Positions 22,716 to 29,092 of a stretch of DNA of 36,942 nt are shown in pieces. The notes under the pieces are model-generated. The model saw only the letters and a program-made list of their open reading frames with translations. It searched no databases and was not told the origin of the DNA. Numbering within the stretch: the stretch's first letter is position 1; each line of letters opens with the position of its first letter. The DNA is taken from IMG/VR virus record IMGVR_UViG_3300034158_000065, positions 1-36,942 of that record. One strand, 5' to 3'. A program made the translations under genes and the position numbers. This DNA comes from a virus.

Positions 22716-23801
22716 TTATGCCTCCGGATTTGCTTGGGGGTCAGCGTCTGCACTGGCCGGTGGGGCAGCAGGACGGGGAGCGATGACCACATCGGCCTCT
22801 TCGTAGCTGCCAAAGGCTTCATAGTCGCCGATGGCGTAGCCTTCCTGGCGCCAGTACTGGTTTTCAAAGCCCTTGGTGTCGTCGTTGTCGGCGGCCTTGC
22901 GCTTGCGGGTGTTGCGCTGGGTGTAGATGTGCAAGTTGGCCAGGGTGGTGATCATCATCCCGTTCGACGGGAAGTAGGGCGGGATGAAGGCTGGGCGACC
23001 GGCAATGGACTTGGCCAACTGCTGCGCGGCGATCTGCTCGGTGGGCTTGGTGGCTTCGCTGTAGAGCTTGGCCTGGGCTGCTGCGACCAGGTCGGTACCG
23101 ACCAGGATCACCAGGCGGGGATCGGTGCGGTAGAGCGGGTTGATGGTGGCGTTGATGAGGTCAGAGGCCATTTCATCCAGGGTCTTGAAGTCGCCATGGC
23201 CATCCGGGTCAAAATAGATCTTGTCACCGGCGGGGGCTTTGACGACCTGGCTGCCGCCGTGCCACTCACGCGCCAGCTGCTGCCAGCCCTTGTTGACGTC
23301 TTCACCCAGCGGATACTTGACCGGATCGGAGTCATCGGCGATGTGGGTGCCGTTAAAGCCGACCCGCAGCATGTCGAGCGCGAATGCCTGGTTGGTGAAC
23401 TCGGACACCAGTTGCACGAACTGGCCCGGGTTGCCGGAGTTGGCCCAGGTGCACAAGGTGCTCCAGTCCAGACGGACACAGGAATCGGTCTCGGTCAGGC
23501 TGAATTTGTTGCCATCGACCCCAATCTTGCGGCGAAAACGCCCGTCTACCTTGCGGCCGGTGTGCAGGGCACTGGCGCCCACTTGCACCACTTGGCCGGT
23601 CAGCTGATCCACGTCCAGGCAGGTGATGAGGCCGAGGAAACTGGTGGATTCAAGGATGGCGCTGCGCAGCACCATTTCCATGGGCTCACTGACCGAGAAC
23701 TGTTTGGCCAGCGCGTTCTCGGGTACACCAAACGCCTTGGCGAGCAGCGTGTTGTAGTGGTTCAGGCACTTTTCTGCCTGCGGGGTTTTGGTTTGACTCA
23801 C
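22716..23801 (-). CDS. Major capsid protein (GpN-like)
   Basis: A 361-residue P2 GpN-type capsid protein: YNTLLAKAFGVPENALAKQF, FLGLITCLDVDQLTGQVVQV, then DWSTLCTWANSGNPGQFVQ and LPRLVIL-type core LVILVGTDLVAAAQAKLY. P2 GpN has 357 residues and is cut near its N-terminus by the GpO protease. I chose GTG at 23801, with GAGGAG six bases upstream, over an ATG at 23852 that lies inside the scaffold gene. Confidence 0.9.
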   Translation of the reverse strand: MSQTKTPQAEKCLNHYNTLLAKAFGVPENALAKQFSVSEPMEMVLRSAILESTSFLGLITCLDVDQLTGQVVQVGASALHTGRKVDGRFRRKIGVDGNKFSLTETDSCVRLDWSTLCTWANSGNPGQFVQLVSEFTNQAFALDMLRVGFNGTHIADDSDPVKYPLGEDVNKGWQQLAREWHGGSQVVKAPAGDKIYFDPDGHGDFKTLDEMASDLINATINPLYRTDPRLVILVGTDLVAAAQAKLYSEATKPTEQIAAQQLAKSIAGRPAFIPPYFPSNGMMITTLANLHIYTQRNTRKRKAADNDDTKGFENQYWRQEGYAIGDYEAFGSYEEADVVIAPRPAAPPASADADPQANPEA

Positions 23802-23811
23802 GGGGCGCTCC

Positions 23812-24738
23812 TCAGCAAACGGTCGGGTTGGTGTCGCTACCGCCCAGGCCATCAGGGCGCTGGTTCGGTGCCTCTACCGAGAATGTCTCGATTTTTGCGC
23901 TCAGGGCCGCGACCTGGTCGCCGTACCCCTTGATGGTCTGCTCCAGGGCGTTGAACTGCTCGGCAGTGATGGAGAGTGCTGAAGCTGGAGTCGCTACGGG
24001 TGCGACTGCAGGTTCAACCGCGGGATCTTCTTTGGTCTTCCCGATGGCATCGACCTTGGCGCCAAAGGTTTCGATCTGGGTGCCAAGCGCGGTAACCATC
24101 CCCGCCAGCTTGTTCATCTGTTCTTCGTTCATGTCGGTACTGTCCTCGGGTTGGGGTCTGGTCGGGGCGTCGCTGGGCCGGGGGGCGGTGGGGGCGCCGT
24201 GGCCGCCCAGGAAGTTGAACATCTTGTGCAGGAGCGAGACGCGATCGGGGGCACCCTGCTCGTCCTCGGGGAAAGAGAAGCCGGACAAGTCCAGCGCCTG
24301 GCTTTGGCCCACGGCCGGGGAGGGGTGTTTGGCGGAAAACTTGAGCATGGTGGTGCCGGTGCTGGCCGGGATGTCGGTGACCCCCACGGCAAACAGGTAG
24401 GTTTTGCCCTGACCGGTGAAGTTATCCAGCGGCTCGATGGAGCAGAATTTGTATTGGCCCCGCTGGTTTTGATAGATGAGGTCGCGGGTCGGGCAGAGGA
24501 TGGCGAACAGGGTGTGCTTGCCGTCTACCTTGTCGGCCTTGAGGGCCTGCACGTAGCCCAGGTTCTCGCCCCACTTCTCATGGTCTGGCCACAGCTGCGC
24601 GCAATAGAAGGTGGGATCGTAGGTGTCGGCCATGTCAGTGATCCACTTGGCCGAGATCTCGCGGCCATCCACGGACTGGCCTTCTGTGGCGATCACCACC
24701 CAGCCGGTGCGCAGTGATGAATCTATTGGTGTTGGCAC
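23812..24738 (-). CDS. Capsid scaffolding protein / protease (GpO-like)
   Basis: A 308-residue GpO family protein. The N-terminal protease half contains D24 (VDGREIS), H53 (LWPDHEKWG) and S100 (YKFCSIEP), which fit the Asp-His-Ser triad known for P2 GpO. The C-terminal half is the scaffold: a flexible Pro-rich linker (APTAPRPSDAPTRP) then a helix (MNEEQMNKLAGMVTALGTQI) and a second helical segment. It is the first gene of the late minus-strand operon, starting about 180 bases from the divergent terminase gene. Confidence 0.9.
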   Translation of the reverse strand: MPTPIDSSLRTGWVVIATEGQSVDGREISAKWITDMADTYDPTFYCAQLWPDHEKWGENLGYVQALKADKVDGKHTLFAILCPTRDLIYQNQRGQYKFCSIEPLDNFTGQGKTYLFAVGVTDIPASTGTTMLKFSAKHPSPAVGQSQALDLSGFSFPEDEQGAPDRVSLLHKMFNFLGGHGAPTAPRPSDAPTRPQPEDSTDMNEEQMNKLAGMVTALGTQIETFGAKVDAIGKTKEDPAVEPAVAPVATPASALSITAEQFNALEQTIKGYGDQVAALSAKIETFSVEAPNQRPDGLGGSDTNPTVC

Positions 24739-24918
24739 GGCGGCCCCCTGTTGCGTCGAAGTGGCGTCAGGTTATCGGGGCAGGAGAGGGGGAGCACTCA
24801 CATGCGTTCGGGCGATTTCGGATAACGGGGGTGATCCGAATTCATCCGAATGAAGGCGGCGGGATGGGCGGGATCGGCTCAGTATCATGAGCCCCAGCAA
24901 TCAAGACTGGGGAGCCTC
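24739..24918. promoter_or_regulatory. Divergent late promoter region
   Basis: This 180-base gap separates the two divergent late operons. It contains three copies of ATCCGAA: two direct at 24834-24840 and 24844-24850 (10-bp spacing) and one inverted at 24817-24823. The P2-type TGT-N12-ACA Ogr site was not found. The repeats are candidate binding sites for the Ogr-like activator. Confidence 0.5.
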
Positions 24919-27147
24919 ATGGCCTATACAGAAGAGGTACGACAAACCGCCCGGCGGCTTTATCTGCGCCACTGGAGCGCACAGGAGATCAAGGCCGAGC
25001 TGGGCCTTGGCAGTGTGCGAGTGGTGTACCTGTGGGCCGAGAAGTACGGCTGGACTGAGCTCCTGAGTGATGAAGCGCTGGAGGATGCGATCACCCGTCG
25101 CTACCAGGCGCTGGCCGTCAAGTCGAAGAAGAATCACGCCGACCTGGCCGAAATGGACAGGCTCATCAACCACCACTGCGCCCTCAAAGATCAGGCCGTC
25201 AAGCTGGCCGAGCGAGAGCAAGCCCTCAAGGCCCGCCAGTTGGCCGAGCCACAAGACGAACCGAGCGAGGGGGGCCGCCGGCGCGGGGAGGGAAAACCGA
25301 AGAAAGGCGGCGGCAAGAAGACCAAGAACTGGGTCAATGACTTGGGCCCGGAGGACTTTGAAGGGTGGTTGGCCTCGCTGTTCCCGCACCAGCGGTACGT
25401 GCGCGACGTCAAGAATAACCCGACCATGCCGCGCACCCGCAATATCCTCAAGTCCCGCCAGATTGGCATGACCTACTACTTCGCCGGCGAAGCGCTGGAG
25501 GATGCCATCCTGACCGGTGGCAACCAGGTGTTCCTGTCCGCTACCCGCGCCCAGGCCGAGATCTTCCGCTCCTACATCATCAACATCGCCCGCACGTTCT
25601 TGGGGGTGGAGCTCACGGGTAACCCGATCGTACTCTCCAACGGGGCGCAGCTGGTGTTCTGCTCAACCAGCGCCAACAGTGCCCAGGGCTACACCGGCAA
25701 CTTCTACGCCGATGAATACTTCTGGATCAAGAACTTCAAGGCGGTCACCGACGTGGCCACCGGCATGGGCTCGCAATCCCACTGGCGCAGGACCTTTTTC
25801 TCGACCCCTTCCAGCAAGGCCCACGGGGGTTACAAGCTGTGGACGGGGGATGACTGGAAGGGCAAGGATCCGGCGCGCCAGGCCATCGAGTTTCCGACCG
25901 AGGCAGAGCTGCGCGATGGTGGCCGGGTCTGCCCGGATCGGGTGTGGCGTTACATCCTCACCCTGGAAGAGGCGGTATCGAGCGGCTTTACCCTCATCGA
26001 CATTGAGGCGCTACGTGAAGAGACCGCGATCGAAGTGTTCGATCACCTCTACATGTGCGCCTTCATTGACGATGAAGCCTCGGTGTTCAAGTTCCAGCAC
26101 ATGGAGCGGGCTCAGACCACTATCAGCAACTGGAGCGACTACACCCCGGGTCACCCCGAGCCGTTCGGCAAGCGTGAGGTGTGGCTGGGCTATGACCCGA
26201 GCCGCACCCGCGATAACGCCACCCTGGTGGTGGTTGCCCCGCCACTGTTCCCGGGCGAGAAGTTCCGAGTGCTGGAGAAGCACTTCTGGCGCGGGATGAA
26301 CTTCCGTTACCAGGCGAGTGAGATCGAGAAGATCGCCAAGAAGTTTCGGGTTACCTATCTGGGGATCGACGTCTCCGGGGTCGGCAGCGGTGTCTATGAC
26401 CTGCTGCAGCCGGTGTTCAAGTCCACCATCACCCCGATCAACTACAACGTCGAAAGCAAAGCCCGCCTGGTCCTCAAAATGGTGGATGTGGTCGAGTCAG
26501 ACCGTATCGAGTGGGATCAGGAGGACATCGAGATCCCGCTCGCCTTCATGAGTATCAAACGCAGTACCACCGGTGGTGGCCAGATGACGTTCCGCGCCTC
26601 GCGCAGCAGCGAGACCGGACACGCCGACGTGTTCTTTGCCATCGCCCACGCGGTGGACAACGAACCGCTCGACACATCACGGCGCCGCAAATCCACCTGG
26701 GCCATCAGCAAACGAGGAAAACATGAGTCACAAACAGCGCTTTCATCAGCGGGCCGAGCGGCCCAGTACCCCATCCCATGTTCCCAGCACCCGTTCCGCC
26801 GTGAGCTTTTCCATTCCCGAGCCCGTCGACCCCACGGCCTGGATGACCGATTACACGGACGTGTTTTACAGCCCCTGGGGCGAGTATTACCTGCCACCCA
26901 TCGACAGGAAGGGCCTGGCCAAGGTGGCCCGCGCCAATGCGCACCACGGCGCTATCTTGATGGCGCGGCGCAACATGGTGTCGGGGCGGTTTATCAGCAG
27001 CGAAGGCGTGCCCCGGGAAGTGATCACTGCCTTTGTGCACAACCTGCTGCAGTTTGGGGACGCGGCCTTGCTCAAACTGCGCAACGGGTTCGGCCAGGTG
27101 GTGGGGCTCTACCCGTTATCGAGCCTGTACGTGCGCCGCTGCAATGA
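24919..27147 (+). CDS. Terminase large subunit (GpP-like ATPase/nuclease), stop codon apparently lost
   Basis: Starts MAYTEEVRQTARRLYLRHWS with an HTH-like N-terminus typical of P2 GpP. Around residues 170-215 are SLFPHQRYVRDVKNNPTMPR and RNILKSRQIGMTYYFAGEAL (Walker A-like SRQIGMT), then FYADEYFWIKNF (Walker B region) and RTFFSTPSS; the nuclease domain includes WLGYDPSRTRDNATLVVVAP and GIDVSGVGSG. The domain ends near 26700 (about 600 residues, like P2 GpP at 590). The frame then continues 141 codons in an out-of-frame reading of the portal gene. One extra A in the run at 26718-26721 would give SKRGKT and TGA overlapping the portal ATG. An ATG at 24850 also exists but lies in the promoter region. 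Confidence 0.85.
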   Translation: MAYTEEVRQTARRLYLRHWSAQEIKAELGLGSVRVVYLWAEKYGWTELLSDEALEDAITRRYQALAVKSKKNHADLAEMDRLINHHCALKDQAVKLAEREQALKARQLAEPQDEPSEGGRRRGEGKPKKGGGKKTKNWVNDLGPEDFEGWLASLFPHQRYVRDVKNNPTMPRTRNILKSRQIGMTYYFAGEALEDAILTGGNQVFLSATRAQAEIFRSYIINIARTFLGVELTGNPIVLSNGAQLVFCSTSANSAQGYTGNFYADEYFWIKNFKAVTDVATGMGSQSHWRRTFFSTPSSKAHGGYKLWTGDDWKGKDPARQAIEFPTEAELRDGGRVCPDRVWRYILTLEEAVSSGFTLIDIEALREETAIEVFDHLYMCAFIDDEASVFKFQHMERAQTTISNWSDYTPGHPEPFGKREVWLGYDPSRTRDNATLVVVAPPLFPGEKFRVLEKHFWRGMNFRYQASEIEKIAKKFRVTYLGIDVSGVGSGVYDLLQPVFKSTITPINYNVESKARLVLKMVDVVESDRIEWDQEDIEIPLAFMSIKRSTTGGGQMTFRASRSSETGHADVFFAIAHAVDNEPLDTSRRRKSTWAISKRGKHESQTALSSAGRAAQYPIPCSQHPFRRELFHSRARRPHGLDDRLHGRVLQPLGRVLPATHRQEGPGQGGPRQCAPRRYLDGAAQHGVGAVYQQRRRAPGSDHCLCAQPAAVWGRGLAQTAQRVRPGGGALPVIEPVRAPLQ

Positions 27148-27775
27148 TGGCAACTTCCTGATGCTGCAGCGCGATGGCAGTTACAAGCGCTATGTCAGCG
27201 AGGACATCATCTGGCTGGCCCAGTACGACCCGGTGCAGCAGGTGTATGGCCAGCCCGATTACCTGGGGGGCTTGCAGTCGGCCTTGCTCAACCAGGACGC
27301 CACTATGTTTCGGCGTAAATACTTCCTCAACGGGGCGCACATGGGGTTCATCTTCTATGCCACCGACCCGAACATGGACGATGACCAGGAAGCGGAAATG
27401 AAGGACATGATCGCCAGCTCCAAGGGGGTCGGGAATTTTCGCTCTATGTTCGTCAATATCCCGGGAGGCAAGCCAGACGGGATCAAGCTTATCCCGGTGG
27501 GGGATATCGCGACCAAGGACGAGTTTGCGGCCATCAAGGCCATCACCGCCCAGGATGTGCTGACGGCCCACCGGTTCCCAGCTGCGCTCGCCGGCATCAT
27601 CCCGGCCAACGGCAGCGGGGGCTTGGGGAACCCCGAGCAGTACGACCGGACCTATGCGCGCAACGAGGTGATCCCATTGTGCGAGCTTATCCAGGATGCC
27701 ATCAACGGCGCCAACCTGCCGCGCCGGCTGCAGGTGAGTTTCAACCGCTCGCTTGAGGTGGCTACCACTGTGTGA
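26723..27775 (+). CDS. Portal protein (GpQ-like)
   Basis: A 350-residue portal of the PBSX/P2 GpQ family (P2 GpQ 344). Evidence: WMTDYTDVFYSPWGEYYLPP, LAKVARANAHHGAILMARRN, then ALLKLRNGFGQVVGLYPLSS, EDIIWLAQYDPVQQVYGQPDYL and TAHRFPAALAGIIPANGSG, all hallmark segments. It forms the dodecameric DNA channel at the head vertex. The ATG at 26723 has GAGGAAA five bases upstream. The 3' end overlaps a possible hairpin around AAACCC/GGGTTT. Confidence 0.92.
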   Translation: MSHKQRFHQRAERPSTPSHVPSTRSAVSFSIPEPVDPTAWMTDYTDVFYSPWGEYYLPPIDRKGLAKVARANAHHGAILMARRNMVSGRFISSEGVPREVITAFVHNLLQFGDAALLKLRNGFGQVVGLYPLSSLYVRRCNDGNFLMLQRDGSYKRYVSEDIIWLAQYDPVQQVYGQPDYLGGLQSALLNQDATMFRRKYFLNGAHMGFIFYATDPNMDDDQEAEMKDMIASSKGVGNFRSMFVNIPGGKPDGIKLIPVGDIATKDEFAAIKAITAQDVLTAHRFPAALAGIIPANGSGGLGNPEQYDRTYARNEVIPLCELIQDAINGANLPRRLQVSFNRSLEVATTV

Positions 27776-27797
27776 AAACCCAGCTGACGGGTATAAT
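27769..27797 (+). promoter_or_regulatory. Promoter of the ogr-like gene
   Basis: A perfect -10 TATAAT (27792-27797), preceded by GGG rather than TG, stands 33 bases before the ATG at 27831. No good -35 is seen 17 bases upstream, so the promoter may need an activator or the portal transcript may also cover the gene. The -10 is directly visible; activity is inferred. Confidence 0.5.
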
Positions 27798-27830
27798 CGT
27801 GGGGTTTATGTCGTCGGGAACGGGGGGAGT

Positions 27831-28085
27831 ATGCGGGTATTTTGTCGGGAATGTGGAGAGTTGGGGCGCATCACCAAGACGCACCGTTTGAGCCGTGACA
27901 CCTCGGATTTATATTGTCAGTGCACGGATGCGGAATGTGGTCACAGCTGGGTGTCCCAGATGTCATACAGCCATCCGTTGAGCCCATCGGGGCGCACGAC
28001 CAGTCAGCTGGCCTTGAGCCTTATCAACTCGCTTAGCCAAGAGGGGCGACAGGCCCTGCAGCGGGAACTCAACCTGGGGCAATGA
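27831..28085 (+). CDS. ogr: Ogr/Delta-type zinc-finger late transcription activator
   Basis: An 84-residue protein with C5-x2-C8 and C31-x4-C36 separated by 22 residues, and the segment SDLYCQCTDAECGHSWVSQM; P2 Ogr reads YHQCQNVNCSATFIT at the same place. Ogr binds zinc and RNA polymerase alpha to start late transcription. In P2 it follows gene D at the other end of the late genes; here it follows the portal gene with its own -10. It is followed by a strong terminator. Confidence 0.9.
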   Translation: MRVFCRECGELGRITKTHRLSRDTSDLYCQCTDAECGHSWVSQMSYSHPLSPSGRTTSQLALSLINSLSQEGRQALQRELNLGQ

Positions 28086-28087
28086 AG

Positions 28088-28112
28088 AAGGGGCGCATGA
28101 TGCGCCCCTTTG
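28088..28112 (+). terminator. Rho-independent terminator after ogr
   Basis: Ten-bp stem AAGGGGCGCA, loop TGA, TGCGCCCCTT and a short T run, three bases after the ogr stop. It isolates the PilZ gene from the late transcript. Confidence 0.88.
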
Positions 28113-28221
28113 CTGATATCCAACCGCTGCGCTGGTCAGCAAAAGAAAGATAGCGGTGGGACTTGAATTGTTATTAATTTAACTCTTAGATGTGCTATAT
28201 GGTATGGAAAGTGCATTTTTG

Positions 28222-28240
28222 ATATCACATATGATGATAT
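28222..28240 (+). promoter_or_regulatory. Palindrome upstream of the PilZ gene
   Basis: ATATCA, seven-base spacer CATATGA, TGATAT: a perfect inverted repeat in the AT-rich leader, 49 bases before the likely ATG. It could be an operator controlling the cargo gene. A weak promoter (TTGAAT near 28163, TTAGAT 17 bases later) lies upstream. No gene is seen in 28113-28258. Confidence 0.4.
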
Positions 28241-28288
28241 GTTTTTTCCTTTAGAGAGGTGCCGGTGGGAACAGGAAAGAAGAGATTA

Positions 28289-28993
28289 ATGGAAATAAAG
28301 GACTCTGGGAATATTGTTGTTGGGTCTGATATCTTATTATATCTTAACCCTGCTAGTCAGGCTGGGATTCAGGTTAGCTTACCTACGGGATCGACAAAAA
28401 GACTAACTGCATTTTTTGTTGGTATGGATAGACAGCCCCTACTTTATTTTTCTTTCCCATCAGTGAGTAGGGATGAAATACTTACCATATGTCACCCAGG
28501 ATACAAAATTCATGTCTCCGTTTTATGTGAGAAAGGATTTGGCTCTATTGTTTACTTTGATGGAGTGGTGAATAATGTGGGAGATGAGCCGGCAATTATA
28601 ACAATGCAGGTTCCTGAATATATAACAATGAATCGTATTCGTAAGGAAACCCGTTATCCTGTTTCTATTTCCGGTTGGTCTGTCGTTGGTGAGGGGATTA
28701 AGTTGCCGCTTAATCTTGTTGATATATCCACAGATGGATGTGCTTTTAGAGTAGATTATTTATCAATGCCTTTGGCAATGGGGCAAGAATTTAAAATATT
28801 TTTTGATGATGTTAAGTGGGGGGCGGAAATAACTCTTAGTGGAAGTATATGTAATCAAAGAAAACTACTTGACTCAATTATTTATGGAGTCAAGTTTGAT
28901 TCGTTTGGTATTGAAAGTGGTAGGCGCTTGTTTACGTATCTTGAATTTAATGGACAAATCATGGTTGCTCGGCGTAACCCTAACGAGTCTTAG
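28289..28993 (+). CDS. PilZ-domain c-di-GMP effector (YcgR-like), cargo gene
   Basis: A 234-residue protein from the ATG at 28289. N-terminal part (residues about 1-100) is a beta-rich YcgR-N-like domain: IVVGSDILLYLNP, LTAFFVGMDRQPLLYFSFP, KIHVSVLCEKGFGSIVYFDG. The PilZ domain follows: R118-KET-R122 (RKETRYPVS) is the RxxxR motif, and D145-IST-DG150 (VDISTDGCAFRV) the D/N-x-S-x-x-G motif; together these bind c-di-GMP. YcgR proteins brake flagella or act on other surface functions. The gene is strongly AT-rich against its neighbours and stands alone between terminators, so it is likely lysogenic-conversion cargo. I prefer ATG 28289 (GGAAAGAAGAG just upstream) to GTG 28259, whose SD is too close. 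Confidence 0.85.
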   Translation: MEIKDSGNIVVGSDILLYLNPASQAGIQVSLPTGSTKRLTAFFVGMDRQPLLYFSFPSVSRDEILTICHPGYKIHVSVLCEKGFGSIVYFDGVVNNVGDEPAIITMQVPEYITMNRIRKETRYPVSISGWSVVGEGIKLPLNLVDISTDGCAFRVDYLSMPLAMGQEFKIFFDDVKWGAEITLSGSICNQRKLLDSIIYGVKFDSFGIESGRRLFTYLEFNGQIMVARRNPNES

Positions 28994-29069
28994 TTGTGCG
29001 GAATTTTATTTTTTCTAGCAGGAGAATATAGCTCGTCGTCCGGCATTCAGAGAGCTCTGCATTAGTCAT

Positions 29070-29092
29070 GGCATATTGCGGAACAATATGCC
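29070..29092. terminator. Hairpin between convergent PilZ and replication genes
   Basis: Perfect 9-bp stem GGCATATTG, loop CGGAA, CAATATGCC, abutting the stop of the replication gene. It lacks a clear T run on either strand, so termination is uncertain, but its place between convergent genes suggests a shared terminator. Confidence 0.45.
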
